In this document: positions 1 through 8,581 of the stretch, one piece after another
Position numbering within the stretch: position 1 is the first letter of the stretch
Layout: the number at the start of each line of letters is the position of its first letter
NCBI RefSeq assembly: GCF_000344615.1
Contig: NZ_KB467824.1
Location: 232,445-296,444 of the forward strand
DNA from: Janthinobacterium sp. CG3
GTDB lineage: Bacteria; Pseudomonadota; Gammaproteobacteria; Burkholderiales; Burkholderiaceae_D
Direction of reading: 5' to 3'
Length of the DNA stretch: 64,000 nucleotides
The notes under the pieces: model-generated
Told to the model about the DNA's origin: nothing
Database searches by the model: none
What the model saw: the letters and a program-made list of their open reading frames with translations, nothing else
Translations under genes and position numbers: made by a program

Positions 1-2
1 GG

Positions 3-353
3 GCCTTTGGTATCGCCGACATTTTGCCGCCGCATATCGACAAAGCCAGATCAGAGCGCTATGGGATTATACAAGCTGATCTACGCTTCTACCCCGACCG
101 CCGTTTCCCCAACCTTGACCAAGTGCTGCCGCTGCCGCCAGCACCTTTGCCCGACTGGAACGGCGACCGCGACACCCTCCTCAACGCCGCAACGGGCGTG
201 AAGCCAAAGCCACCGCCACCAAAGCCCACCGCCGCGTCGTTGAGCATGGATCGCTATTTCCTCGACGCCCGTTTTCTTTTCCGCCATACCGGCTCACCGA
301 CGGTCGGTTCGGGGATTTTTTCGATCCGAAGTTCGACAATTGTTAAGGAGTAA
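3..353 (+). CDS. C-terminal end of an unidentified protein next to a PAAR gene (5' truncated by window edge)
   Basis: The frame is open from the first bases of the window to a TAA at 351-353, so only the last roughly 116 residues are visible. I do not recognise a family. The visible part has a short segment starting with PDRRFPNLDQ, then a proline-rich stretch (PLPPAPLPDWN and a PKPPPPKP linker), then a tail ending in a basic/serine-rich run. The PAAR gene starts 3 bp after the stop behind a strong ribosome site (aaggag), so the two are almost certainly co-transcribed. By context it may be a T6SS accessory or cargo protein, but that is inference only. Confidence 0.5.
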   Translation, partial: AFGIADILPPHIDKARSERYGIIQADLRFYPDRRFPNLDQVLPLPPAPLPDWNGDRDTLLNAATGVKPKPPPPKPTAASLSMDRYFLDARFLFRHTGSPTVGSGIFSIRSSTIVKE

Positions 354-356
354 GCC

Positions 357-614
357 ATGCAACACCAAGGACGCGGCGTCATCCGCCTGGGCGATAAAAC
401 CGACCACGGCGGCACGGTGGTCAAGGCGTCATCCGGCACCGTCGTCATGGGCAAAGCCGCCGCGCTGGCCGATGACATGACGCGCTGCCCGAAATGCAAA
501 GGCGACTTCCCGATCAAGCCGGATGGCGCGGGCGCTCGGCACGCGGGCCGCGCGTATGCGTATCACGATGACGTCACCGCGTGCGGCGCGAAGCTCGTCA
601 CGTCGCTCAAGTAA
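357..614 (+). CDS. PAAR domain protein (T6SS spike tip)
   Basis: This 85-residue protein has the layout of stand-alone PAAR proteins: a glycine-rich start (GRGVIRLGDKTDHGG), a middle part with GTVVMGKAAALADDMTRCPKC, and a C-terminal HDDVTACGAKL segment. Conserved His/Cys positions of the PAAR fold that bind one metal ion are visible. PAAR proteins sharpen the VgrG spike of type VI secretion and can carry effectors. The ATG at 357 follows an aaggag site by 6 bp. A gene of unknown function ends 3 bp upstream and a damaged gene lies downstream, the usual setting of effector cargo. The sheath and tube genes of this window are about 49 kb away. Confidence 0.85.
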   Translation: MQHQGRGVIRLGDKTDHGGTVVKASSGTVVMGKAAALADDMTRCPKCKGDFPIKPDGAGARHAGRAYAYHDDVTACGAKLVTSLK

Positions 615-668
615 TTGGACGAGGAACCGGCGGCCGTTGCGTGGTGCGTCGAATGGAGGGTACTGGAC

Positions 669-1672
669 ATGAAACCTGCACAATCCCAACTGCGCGCGCC
701 AGGCGCAGCGCCAAGCATGGATAGGAACATGGTCGGTTTGACGGCGGGAATGGCGGGCGCCGCGCCACCCGTTTCGCTGGATTTTCTTGCCGCGCTTGGC
801 AACGCCCTCGCTCCCAGCGCCGATCCGCACCCTGTGGGCGCCCGCAACGTTGGGCTCGTTCCCGCATGGCAGCGTTGGACTGCGTATATGGAAGGCAAGC
901 CAGGCGAGCGGTCTTCGGCTGACCAGCTCATTGCCGACCCGGGCTATCGATTCGATCAGAGCGCCAAACTGATCAAGGAGGCCATCAGCGTCGATCCGGT
1001 GTGGCGGCGCATAGTTTCGAATGGCGCGCCAGGGCAAGAGCCCGATATGGGACACGACTTAGTGACCGCTTCGGTGACGAGATGCGGCAACCCGCTCTGC
1101 TGCCCCACCAGGATGGCGTCACGTTCACCCGCATCGATGGCGTCTACGTATTCGACACCATGTTCGCCGGGGAGCGTGACCTCGCCTTGATCGCGATCTA
1201 CGACCTGGGCGCCCATCCGGGACGGGGCATCAGTGGCATCAACCTGGTAATTGGCAATGAGAACGAACCGCTGGTACGCGTCATGGAGCGAATTTCCGCC
1301 AAATTAGCTCATGAAGATCGCCTTCACTACCAAGCCGTCGCCCAGATCTGCGCCAAAGTATTTTTGTACTGGAACGTGGAGCTGGCACGCCGCGTCGAGG
1401 AGACCGCGTACACCGACGCAATGCAGCAACTCGCGCGACTTGGACCAAGGAAGGCTGCGAAAGTGCGGCGCCGGCTTGATCACTTATACGACCGTATTTT
1501 GTTGGGACCGCTCACGCAGCCCGGTCACGCTCCCCGCGCGCATGGGGAGGTGTCTGCGCACTGGCGACGTGGGCACTTCCGCATGCAACCGCACGGGCCA
1601 CAACGGTCGCTTCGCAAAATTATCTTCATTGCTCCGGTGCTGGATCGCTTGACTGTGGCAGCCGTATCATGA
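669..1672 (+). pseudogene. Unknown protein downstream of PAAR, split by a probable frameshift; C-terminal HxRRGHxRxQ motif
   Basis: Two overlapping frames appear to be halves of one gene. The first (ATG 669, possible TTG at 615) reads plausibly to about DPVWRRIVSNGA near 1030 and then becomes unlikely coding until its stop at 1190. The second frame reads well from about 1040 (YGTRLSDRFGDEM) to the TGA at 1670-1672. A shift near 1010-1060 joins them into roughly 330 residues. The C-terminal half has a DGVYVFDT segment, a helical middle and a tail with AHWRRGHFRMQ followed by GPQRSLRKIIFI. This tail resembles that of AcrVA2-like proteins and other mobile-element proteins, which is a remote, by-eye resemblance. 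Function is unknown; it could be T6SS cargo or a mobile remnant. Confidence 0.45.
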
Positions 1673-1895
1673 GCCCCGCGTGGAGGCGCGCCCTTCTGTC
1701 CGTGAGGCATAACTTTCCCTGCGGCCCGCGTGGCTTGATGTCGTAGAAGCGGCAGGCGTCGCCAGGGCGGTAGGAGGTTTACTAAACCAATCGCGCGCGC
1801 CATGGTCTATCCATGGATGGCTGGATTTGCACGTCTACCGTGATTTCCTTTTTGAAAAATCACGTTTCGCCTGTGCTGGATCGAAAGGAAGAATC

Positions 1896-3497
1896 ATGCT
1901 GGCAGCTACCAATGGCGCGTCCACCTCGATCTGGATGGACACCGCGTCTGTTCCCGCCTACCCGCCGTTGGCCGGCGACCTTGACACCAGCGTGTGTGTC
2001 ATCGGCGCCGGCATCGCCGGACTGACCACGGCCTATCTGCTGTCCCGGGAGGGGCGCGAGGTGGTGTTGATTGATGCGCTGGGAATCGGCGCCGGCGAAA
2101 CCGGCCGGACTACCGCGCACTTTTTCCCTCCGGACGAATGGTATGTCGATGTTGAAAAAGCGTTTGGGACCGACTCCGCCAAGCTTATTGCCAGTAGCTT
2201 TTCAGGTGCCATCGATTTGGTCGAGTCCATTGTTCAGCGCGAGCAGATCGACTGTGCATTCGATCGTCTCGACGGTTATCTGTACACGCCGTCCGGCAAT
2301 GGTTTCCGGGAAATCGACAAGGAATATGCGGCGGCGCGGCGTGCCGGCGTGGAGGTTGAGCGGCTGGAGCGGGTTCCGGGCTTGAGCTTCGACACCGGGC
2401 CATGCGTGCGCTACAGTAAGCAGGCGCAATGTCATCCCTTGCAGTACCTGGGCGGACTGGCACAGGCTTTCGTCCGCAACGGCGGGCAAATTTACTGCGG
2501 CACGCGCGCCACCAGCATCGACGGCAACCGCGAGGTTCAGGTGGTCGGCACGACGCACGGAAAGGTTCGTGCCAGGGCGGTCGTGGTCGCCACCAATACG
2601 CCGTTCAACGACCGGGTTGTCATGCATACGAAGCAAACCGGCTACCGCACTTATGTCATCGGCATGCGGATTCCCAAGGGAACGGTCCCGCGCATCTTAC
2701 TGTGGGATACGGGCGATCCGTATTACTACGTGCGCCTCGAATCCGCCGACCGTGCTGCCGATCACGACATTCTCGTCGTCGGCGGCGCCGACCACAAGGT
2801 CGGCCAGGATGCGCACCCGGAACACCGTTACGACGACATCGAACGCTGGGTGCGGCATCGCTTCCCCATGGCGCAGTCGGTCGAATACCGCTGGTCCGGC
2901 GAGGTCATGGAGCCGTCGGACGGTGCGGCTTATTTAGGGCGCAATCCGATGGATAACAAGAATGTCTACATCATCACCGGGGACTCGGGCAATGGCATGA
3001 CGCATTGCACGATAGGCGCGATGCTCGTGAGCGATTTCATCATGGAGCGCGACAATCCCTGGAGGTCGATCTACGATCCGGCGCGCAAGGTAACACACGG
3101 ACTCGCCGACTTTGTCATGGAACAGGCCAACACGCTGGCGCAATATGGCGAATGGGTGACGGGCGGAGAAGTGGAGTCGGTGCAAGAGATTGCCGCCGGA
3201 GCGGGCGCGATTGTCCGGGACGGCGCCCGCAAGCTGGCGGTCTTCCGCGACGAGCAAGGCGAACTGCGCGCGCTATCGGCGAAATGCACCCATCTTGGAT
3301 GCGTGGTGCATTGGAATTCGGCTGAGCGTTCTTGGGATTGTCCATGCCATGCTTCGCGTTTCGGCACGGACGGCGCGGTGTTGCACGGCCCGGCCGTCTC
3401 GCCGCTGGAAGAAATAGCACTCAATTCCGAAGGGAAACGAGACTCGGCAGGATCCGCCGCGCGTCCCGCGCAACAGCGCTCTGACGACTTACGTTAA
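1896..3497 (+). CDS. FAD-dependent oxidoreductase with C-terminal Rieske [2Fe-2S] domain
   Basis: The 533-residue product begins its dinucleotide fold with VIGAGIAGLTTAYLL at about residues 34-48, followed by a DadA-type FAD oxidoreductase domain to about residue 395. The last 100 residues form a Rieske domain with CTHLGC and CPCHASRFG, giving the two Cys-His pairs of the cluster. Proteins with this architecture are annotated as DadA/glycine-oxidase-like flavoproteins of unknown substrate. I chose ATG 1896 because it follows an aaggaag site and the fold starts normally; an upstream start at 1827 adds 23 unlikely residues. The last 9 bp overlap the convergent AraC-type gene. Confidence 0.85.
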   Translation: MLAATNGASTSIWMDTASVPAYPPLAGDLDTSVCVIGAGIAGLTTAYLLSREGREVVLIDALGIGAGETGRTTAHFFPPDEWYVDVEKAFGTDSAKLIASSFSGAIDLVESIVQREQIDCAFDRLDGYLYTPSGNGFREIDKEYAAARRAGVEVERLERVPGLSFDTGPCVRYSKQAQCHPLQYLGGLAQAFVRNGGQIYCGTRATSIDGNREVQVVGTTHGKVRARAVVVATNTPFNDRVVMHTKQTGYRTYVIGMRIPKGTVPRILLWDTGDPYYYVRLESADRAADHDILVVGGADHKVGQDAHPEHRYDDIERWVRHRFPMAQSVEYRWSGEVMEPSDGAAYLGRNPMDNKNVYIITGDSGNGMTHCTIGAMLVSDFIMERDNPWRSIYDPARKVTHGLADFVMEQANTLAQYGEWVTGGEVESVQEIAAGAGAIVRDGARKLAVFRDEQGELRALSAKCTHLGCVVHWNSAERSWDCPCHASRFGTDGAVLHGPAVSPLEEIALNSEGKRDSAGSAARPAQQRSDDLR

Positions 3498-4274
3498 GCC
3501 TCGAAACAAGCCCGGCGGGCTGCCCAGTACTTCGCGGAACGCCGCAACATAGGCGGCGGCGTTCGCAAAGCCCATTGCGTGGGCGATGAATTTGGTGGAG
3601 CGATGCGCCGCCACCAAGTCCAGCGAGGCGATGATGCGCGCGCGTTGCCGCCATTGCCGGAAACTCAGGCCCACTTCAGCCGTAAAACGCCGGGTGAAGG
3701 TGCGCCCGGACATCGCCGCGCGCGCCGCCACCGCGTCCATCGGCAACAGCCAGTCGTTGGCCGCCATCAGCGCCGTCAGCACCTCGCGCAGCCGGGCGTC
3801 GCTCGGCATCGGCAAGTAGGTCGGCAGGGCAGGGGTTTCGCCCAAGGCGTGCGGCAACAAGGCGGCCATCTGGGCGCGCATCTCGTGGCGGCGCTGCGCG
3901 TCGAACAAGCCCAGTACCAGTTCCCTGATCAGTGGCGATGCGACCACCGCGTGCACCTGCCCGTGGCGCGCGAACCCGGCGCATTGCTCGACCAGCGCCG
4001 GCTGCAGGTAGACGGTGCGCATGTGCGTGTCGGAGAACATCTGGATCGCGTGCGGATGCTGCGGCGGCACCCACAGGGCGCGCTGCGGCGGCACCGTCCA
4101 GCGGCCATCCCCGGTGTCGACCTGCATCACGCCGGCGGTGGCGTAGATCAGTTGCCCGGCGCGGTGCTGGTGCCGCGCCAGCACGCTGCCCTGCGGATGG
4201 TTTTTCGCCAGCACGCTCCACGGATCCGCGTCATGGCGTACCGGCGATATATCTTGGCGTTCGGGGTTTGTCAT
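3489..4274 (-). CDS. AraC-family transcriptional regulator with N-terminal cupin domain
   Basis: The protein (261 residues) has an N-terminal cupin-like sensor (HQHRAGQLIYATAGVMQV at about 32-50, then WVPPQHPHAIQ) and two C-terminal helix-turn-helix motifs at about 170-255, including AMSGRTFTRRFTAEVG and AHAMGFANAAAYVAAFREVLG. This is the layout of NimR/RipA-like AraC regulators, which often control a neighbouring transporter or efflux gene. ATG 4274 is used; an upstream GTG-type extension is less likely because the divergent GGCT gene starts at 4320, leaving a 45 bp shared promoter region. It may regulate that gene. The ligand is unknown. Confidence 0.85.
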   Translation of the reverse strand: MTNPERQDISPVRHDADPWSVLAKNHPQGSVLARHQHRAGQLIYATAGVMQVDTGDGRWTVPPQRALWVPPQHPHAIQMFSDTHMRTVYLQPALVEQCAGFARHGQVHAVVASPLIRELVLGLFDAQRRHEMRAQMAALLPHALGETPALPTYLPMPSDARLREVLTALMAANDWLLPMDAVAARAAMSGRTFTRRFTAEVGLSFRQWRQRARIIASLDLVAAHRSTKFIAHAMGFANAAAYVAAFREVLGSPPGLFRGLT

Positions 4275-4319
4275 GCCGACATAATATCGGAGTTCCCTAT
4301 TCCACTTCAAGGCGCCAAC

Positions 4320-4790
4320 ATGCAAAACGACAAATATTCAAGCCAGCCAGACTCCGAGGGCGCGTCGCCACCGGCGGCGAAACGCGTCGCGGTGTTCTTC
4401 TACGGTAGTTTCATGGGTCGCGAGGTGATGGCGCGCGGCGGCTTCCAACCCGATCACATCGAGGTTGCCAAACTGAACGGTTTCGACATTCATCTCGATC
4501 CGCACGCCAATATCCGCCGCTCCGACCGGCACGCCATTTACGGCGTCCTGGTGCGCGCCAGCCACGCCGAGCTGGACCGGCTATATGCGATGGACGGTGT
4601 CGGCGTCTTCTTGCCGGAAGCGCTGCTGGTGGAGACGCGCGACGGGGCGCTGCGGCCGGCGCTGTGCTACATCCCGCCGGCGCGCGACAGCCAGCCAACC
4701 GACCGCGCCTACCAGGAACGCCTGGTGGCGGTGGCGCGGGAGTACGGCTTTCCCGATTGGTATGTCGAGCGCTTGGCGGGCTGCCGGTAA
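4320..4790 (+). CDS. gamma-glutamylcyclotransferase-like (GGCT/AIG2 fold) protein
   Basis: This 156-residue protein carries the GGCT-fold signature FFYGSFMGREVM at about residues 24-35, where the YGS loop binds the gamma-glutamyl group in characterised members. It continues with HAIYGVLVRASHAELDRLY, a typical GGCT strand-helix unit. The family covers gamma-glutamylcyclotransferases and related enzymes, so the substrate cannot be assigned. It is divergent from the AraC-type gene with a 45 bp gap, which suggests it is that regulator's target. The first 18 residues are polar and probably disordered. Confidence 0.75.
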   Translation: MQNDKYSSQPDSEGASPPAAKRVAVFFYGSFMGREVMARGGFQPDHIEVAKLNGFDIHLDPHANIRRSDRHAIYGVLVRASHAELDRLYAMDGVGVFLPEALLVETRDGALRPALCYIPPARDSQPTDRAYQERLVAVAREYGFPDWYVERLAGCR

Positions 4791-5213
4791 AGCGCGGCGG
4801 CATATATCCATAACTGTGCCGCAAACGTCGAGAGCGAGATTGGGTGGGAATTTGATCATAATCCCGGGTTACGATACCGGCGCCGTATCGAGAAGTTTGT
4901 TTAAGCCAACATAAGAGAGAGGTGAACGCAGTGGTGTTGGCAGCCGGCGCAGCGCTGCCATAGCGCGGCCGACAACTATCTTTGATGAATTTTCACATCG
5001 GATTCCAGTCTGCCTACTTCGAACGCGCCACCACGGATGCCGTCAAAGGTGAGATTATTGGGGTCGCGCTCGCGTATTTCCGTTCCGCGATGAGCGGCGC
5101 CGCGGCGCCGCGGCAGGTGGCCGACTTGGCCAGGGCGGCCAAGTGCGGCTAACACCGGCGCAATACACGTTTGCATCGCACGTTCGCAGTACCAACCTTT
5201 ACTATACAAAACC
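4791..5213. other. Intergenic stretch with one doubtful small open frame (4985-5152 +)
   Basis: No convincing gene is present over 420 bp. A plus-strand frame of 55 codons (ATG 4985, TAA 5150-5152) has protein-like composition (FHIGFQSAYFERATTDAVKG) but no ribosome site, so it may be a gene fragment. Just before the glycerate kinase start, 5200-5209 reads TACTATACAA, 8 of 10 matching the TTGTATACAA palindrome seen elsewhere in the purine region. Confidence 0.35.
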
Positions 5214-6461
5214 ATGACTCCTCGCGCCATTCTGCTGGACCTGTTTCACACGGCGGTCGCCGCCGCGCAAGCGTCGAAGCGCCTGCCGCTGTTCCTGCCG
5301 CCGCCACCGCGCGGGCGCACCGTCGTCATCGGCGCCGGCAAGGCCGCGGCGGAAATGGCGGCGCAGCTTGAAGCGGCCTGGCCCGGCCCGCTCGAAGGCG
5401 TGGTCGTCACACGCTACGGCCACGCCGTGCCGTGCCGGCACATCCGCGTGCTGGAGGCGGCCCATCCCTTCCCCGACGAGAACGGCATCGTGGCGGCCCG
5501 CGAGATCCGCGCCGCGCTGGCCGGCCTGAGCGCCGACGACCTGGTCATCAGCCTGATGTCCGGCGGCGGCTCGGCCCTGCTGGTTGAGCCGGTGCCGGGC
5601 ATCAGCCTGGCAGACAAACAGCAACTGACGCGCGACCTGTTCCAGGCCGGCGCCACCATCCGCGAACTGAACCGGGTGCGCCAGGCGCTGTCGCAGGTCA
5701 AGGGCGGGCGCCTGGCCGCCGCCGCGTGGCCGGCGCAGGTGCTGACGCTGGTGATTTCCGACGTGCCGGGCGACGACCCGGCGCTGGTCGCCTCCGGCCC
5801 GACCGTGGCGCCGTCGAGCGACGAGGAAAGCGCGCTGGCCATCGCCGGGCGCCTGGGCGTGGCGCTGCCGGCGCACGTGCGCGCCGCGCTGGCGGCCGCG
5901 ACGGCGCCGCCGGGCGATTTCGCGCATTGCCGCACCGAGTTGATCGCCACGCCGATGCAAAGCCTGCGCGCGGCCGCCGCCCGCGCCAGGGAGCTGGGCT
6001 TGACGCCGCTGATCCTCAGCGACTGTATCGAGGGCGAGGCGCGCGAGGTGGCCGAAGTCCACGCCGGCATTGCGCTGTCGGCGCTGCACTACGGCGAACC
6101 GTTGGCCGGTCCGGCCGTGCTGCTGTCGGGCGGCGAAACCAAGGTCAGCTTCGGCGCCGTCAAGCCGGGCCGGGGCGGGCGCAACGTCGAGTTCCTGCTG
6201 GCGCTGGGGCTGGCGCTGCGCGGCGAGCGCAGCATCAACGCCATCGCCTGCGACACCGACGGCGTCGACGGCAGCGAAGACAACGCCGGCGCGCTGTGGC
6301 TGGCCGACAGCGCCGAACGGGCGCGCGCCGGCGGCGTCGACCTGCGCGGCTACCTGGACCGGCACGACGCCTACAGCGCTTTCGCGGCGCTGGGCGACCT
6401 GGTGGTGTGCGGCCCGACCCACACCAACGTTAATGACTTCCGCGCGATCCTGATCGCGTAA
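5214..6461 (+). CDS. Glycerate 2-kinase, GckA/TtuD (DUF4147-MOFRL) type, copy 1
   Basis: The 415-residue protein matches the GckA/TtuD glycerate kinase family, which phosphorylates D-glycerate to 2-phosphoglycerate in the cytoplasm. Visible motifs are VVIGAGKAAAEMA (about 36-48), SLMSGGGSALL, the SQVKGGRLA segment and ISDVPGDDP, then the MOFRL domain with GGETKV, GRGGRNVEFLLAL and DTDGVDGSEDNAGA. The C-terminal GPTHTNVNDFRAILI is shared almost word for word with the second copy at 39514-40782. It lies 10 bp upstream of a Dabb-domain gene and probably forms an operon with it. It would feed glycerate made from purine-derived glyoxylate into lower glycolysis. It is not next to the Gcl operon, so its regulation may differ from copy 2. 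Confidence 0.88.
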   Translation: MTPRAILLDLFHTAVAAAQASKRLPLFLPPPPRGRTVVIGAGKAAAEMAAQLEAAWPGPLEGVVVTRYGHAVPCRHIRVLEAAHPFPDENGIVAAREIRAALAGLSADDLVISLMSGGGSALLVEPVPGISLADKQQLTRDLFQAGATIRELNRVRQALSQVKGGRLAAAAWPAQVLTLVISDVPGDDPALVASGPTVAPSSDEESALAIAGRLGVALPAHVRAALAAATAPPGDFAHCRTELIATPMQSLRAAAARARELGLTPLILSDCIEGEAREVAEVHAGIALSALHYGEPLAGPAVLLSGGETKVSFGAVKPGRGGRNVEFLLALGLALRGERSINAIACDTDGVDGSEDNAGALWLADSAERARAGGVDLRGYLDRHDAYSAFAALGDLVVCGPTHTNVNDFRAILIA

Positions 6462-6471
6462 ACGTGAGGAG

Positions 6472-6816
6472 ATGAGCATGAACCAGACAGAGGGCTTGCG
6501 CCACATCGTATTGTGCGCGTTCCGCGACGACGCCACCGAGCAACAGGTCGCCTTGCTGAGGCGGGAATTCGCGCTGCTGAAGGAGTACATCCCGCAGGTG
6601 CGCCATGTCGAATGCGGCGTCAACGTCAGCCCGGAAGGCCTGGCCGACGGCTTCACCGACTGCTTCACGCTGACATTCGCCGACGCGGCGGGGCGCGACG
6701 CTTACCTGATCGACCCGGCGCACCTGCGTTTTGTCGAGCTGCTTAAACCGTCGCTGGCGAAGGTGCTGGTGGTCGACTACGCGCCGACGGATCCGGGGTC
6801 GGACCTCCAGGTCTGA
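6472..6816 (+). CDS. Dabb (stress-responsive A/B barrel) domain protein
   Basis: This 114-residue protein has the Dabb signature: an N-terminal RHIVLCAFRDDATEQQV strand-helix, a central VRHVECGVNVSPEG strand and a C-terminal FTLTFADAAGRDAYLIDPAH segment typical of these ferredoxin-like dimeric barrels. Family members range from plant stress proteins to small enzymes, so no reaction is assigned. It begins 10 bp after glycerate kinase copy 1 (ATG at 6472 or 6478) and is probably co-transcribed with it. Its stop codon lies inside an inverted repeat of the GGGGTCGGACC family that probably ends the operon. Confidence 0.8.
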   Translation: MSMNQTEGLRHIVLCAFRDDATEQQVALLRREFALLKEYIPQVRHVECGVNVSPEGLADGFTDCFTLTFADAAGRDAYLIDPAHLRFVELLKPSLAKVLVVDYAPTDPGSDLQV

Positions 6817-6822
6817 CCCCGG
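6793..6822. repeat. GGGGTCGGACC-family inverted repeat, copy 1 (probable terminator)
   Basis: The arms CCGGGGTCGGACCT and AGGTCTGACCCCGG form a 14-bp hairpin with one G-T pair and a 2-base gap. It contains the stop codon of the Dabb gene. Related sequences are at 13301-13357, 17959-18021, 21412-21487 and 28453-28482. Confidence 0.75.
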
Positions 6823-6935
6823 CTTGACGTGCGCGGCACGTCCAGTCTCCAGTCGACAATGTTGCTGGCCTTCTGGCGCAGGCTGGCGCGGCGAACGGCA
6901 TTTCCAGCGTGGGTAAATTTTTTCACCTCGGAATC

Positions 6936-6964
6936 TGTACAAGCGGAATTGCGACGTATATAAT
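6936..6964 (+). promoter_or_regulatory. Promoter of tRNA-Asn copy 1
   Basis: A perfect TATAAT lies at 6959-6964, 11 bp before the tRNA. A TGTACA element (4 of 6 to TTGACA) sits 17 bp upstream at 6936-6941. The surrounding CGACGTATATAAT block is duplicated before the second tRNA-Asn. Confidence 0.6.
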
Positions 6965-6975
6965 GCGGCCTCTTT

Positions 6976-7051
6976 TCCCTGATAGCTCAGTTGGTAGAGC
7001 GACGGACTGTTAATCCGCAGGTCCCTGGTTCGAGTCCAGGTCGGGGAGCCA
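6976..7051 (+). tRNA. tRNA-Asn (anticodon GTT)
   Basis: This is a 76-nt cloverleaf. The acceptor arms TCCCTGA and TCGGGGA pair with one G-T. The D-loop AGCTCAGTTGGTAGAGC, anticodon loop CTGTTAA (GTT, Asn) and T-loop GGTTCGAGTCC are canonical, and CCA is encoded. An identical copy lies at 46269-46344. Confidence 0.97.
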
Positions 7052-7071
7052 GAACACGTAGTATGAAAAAG

Positions 7072-7101
7072 CACCCGCGAGCAATCCGGGTGTTTTTTTT
7101 T
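7072..7101 (+). terminator. Rho-independent terminator of tRNA-Asn copy 1
   Basis: The stem CACCCG / CGGGTG with a 9-nt loop is followed by a run of T. It sits 21 bp after the tRNA and is nearly the same as the terminator of the second copy. Confidence 0.85.
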
Positions 7102-7240
7102 GCCTATAGCTGCCGCGAGCCGCTCGCATCGCCATTCCAAGCTTGTGCGGCGTGGATGGGCGCTTGCGAGGATCGCTGTCGTTTTGCTATATTATTCACC
7201 CGCAAGAATTCTGCGTGCAGGTCTTTGAAAGAAAGCTACG

Positions 7241-7624
7241 ATGTCCGTTCAACGCCAGTTTCTCCACTTCGCCGCCGTCGGCGCGTCCGGTACCGCGGTG
7301 CAATATTCCGTGCTGTGGGTCGGCGTCGAGTTGACCGGGGTGAGCGCCGCCGCCGCCTCCGCGGTGGGCTATGTGTTGGGTTCGGTGGTGAACTACATCC
7401 TCAACTATTTCTTCACGTTCGAGAGCGGTAAAACGCACGGCGAGGCCGCCAGCAAATACTTCACCCTGCTGGGCCTGGGCTGGTGCATGAACACCGGTTT
7501 GATGTGGGCGCTGGTGCAGAACATGGGCTGGAACTACTGGCTGGCACAGATTCTGGCGACGGCGATCGGGCTGGCGTGGAATTTCGCCGGTAGTCGGTGG
7601 TGGGCGTTCAAGCCGGCGGAGTAG
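7241..7624 (+). CDS. GtrA-family membrane protein
   Basis: This 127-residue protein has four predicted membrane helices: about 7-27 (FAAVGASGTAVQYSVLWVG), 32-56 (AAAASAVGYVLGSVVNYILNYFF), 72-92 and 98-118. The VNYILNYFFTF segment after helix 2 and the final FAGSRWWAF are typical of the GtrA family. GtrA proteins are thought to help move undecaprenyl-phosphate-linked sugars across the inner membrane, usually next to a glycosyltransferase. No glycosyltransferase is adjacent here, so the partner is unknown. Confidence 0.88.
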   Translation: MSVQRQFLHFAAVGASGTAVQYSVLWVGVELTGVSAAAASAVGYVLGSVVNYILNYFFTFESGKTHGEAASKYFTLLGLGWCMNTGLMWALVQNMGWNYWLAQILATAIGLAWNFAGSRWWAFKPAE

Positions 7625-7757
7625 GGCGGCAGTCGGCTATCGGATTGCTCAGGACGCCAGCGGCCGGGGTTTGGTATAGATCGGTGCCTGCCGCGCTTCG
7701 CCGATTGGCGTCGCGTGCTAAGCTCATGCTCACCATCCGGCCTTGGAAGGACGCGCT

Positions 7758-8012
7758 ATGCATTCCGAACACTTTGGCGAATACGACATCGAGTACGCCG
7801 GCGTGCCGCTGCCGCTCGGCGAGGGCTGGGGCGCCCACTTGACCATCTACGGGCCGTCGCCGAACCCGATGCATCGCAATAGCATTTTCCCGCACCAGCG
7901 CGTCGCCGTCGGCGTGGTGTTCCACAGCGAGGAGGAAGCGGCGGCCGAGGCGCGCAAGGTGGCGCTGGCCATGCTGGCGTCCGGCGCGCGCGACAGCCGG
8001 CCCGGCACTTAA
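7758..8012 (+). CDS. Small protein of unknown function
   Basis: This 84-residue cytoplasmic-looking protein starts at ATG 7758 behind a weak ggaagga site. It has no signal peptide or membrane segment. The composition is mixed, with an aromatic/glycine-rich first half (YAGVPLPLGEGWGAHLTIYGPSP) and a helical alanine-rich end with EEEAAAEARKVALAML. I do not recognise the family. It stands alone between gtrA-like and zinc-motif genes. Confidence 0.6.
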   Translation: MHSEHFGEYDIEYAGVPLPLGEGWGAHLTIYGPSPNPMHRNSIFPHQRVAVGVVFHSEEEAAAEARKVALAMLASGARDSRPGT

Positions 8013-8180
8013 GCGCGCAGCCTGCTATTGAGCGAACTCAGCAGCAGTATTGCGCAAGATCATGTCAAGTTTATGCACGTATTGCTTGCGGGTGCGGCGT
8101 TAATTGACTAAGGTTAACTTCCCCAGCCGCATATAAAACACCGTTACAGCGGCGTGTCCTGCAGCAACAGGAGAGAAAAT

Positions 8181-8501
8181 ATGGAGCAAGACGAAAAAGT
8201 GCGCCCGACCGAACGCGCGGTGGCGGAGCACCGCGACCCGCAAGTGAAGATGCCGCCGCTGATGTTGAAGGAGCTCGACCCCTTGGCGGTAGTGGTCGGG
8301 GCGCGTTGCGACGACGTGTATGTCGCCGAGGACGTGTTGACCCAGGGCGACATGCGCGAGACTTGTCCGGTCTGTACCGGGCGGCATTTGAAGTTGGTGC
8401 TGCGCCAGCACGACGTGCGCGTCGCCCATTTGTTTTGCGCGCAGTGCACGCGCTGCTACGACGCCTGCTTTGCCGACGGCTCGTCGGCCCTCAACTACTG
8501 A
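8181..8501 (+). CDS. Small protein with a cysteine-rich (zinc-ribbon-like) C-terminal half
   Basis: This 106-residue protein starts at ATG 8181 after a caggaga site. The second half has CPVC and CAQC pairs separated by about 21 residues, plus CYDAC, a spacing consistent with a zinc ribbon. The first half is charged. No catalytic motif or membrane helix is visible and I do not recognise a named family. It converges with the MIO-lyase gene and is separated from it by a strong hairpin. Confidence 0.6.
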   Translation: MEQDEKVRPTERAVAEHRDPQVKMPPLMLKELDPLAVVVGARCDDVYVAEDVLTQGDMRETCPVCTGRHLKLVLRQHDVRVAHLFCAQCTRCYDACFADGSSALNY

Positions 8502-8533
8502 TCATTACTGATCACTACGGATATTCCAGCGCT

Positions 8534-8570
8534 GCCGCGTCGGCCCGGCCATATGCCGGGCCGACGCGGC
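8534..8570. terminator. Perfect hairpin between convergent genes
   Basis: A 16-bp perfect stem (GCCGCGTCGGCCCGGC and its complement) closes a 5-nt loop. There is no T run. It lies between the convergent ends at 8501 and 8582 and probably acts as a bidirectional terminator. Confidence 0.65.
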
Positions 8571-8581
8571 AGCCGCGCCGA

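Noticed and set aside
4976..5230. Minus-strand frame before the glycerate kinase gene
   Set aside because: It overlaps the kinase start and promoter region, has no ribosome site and shows no family pattern.
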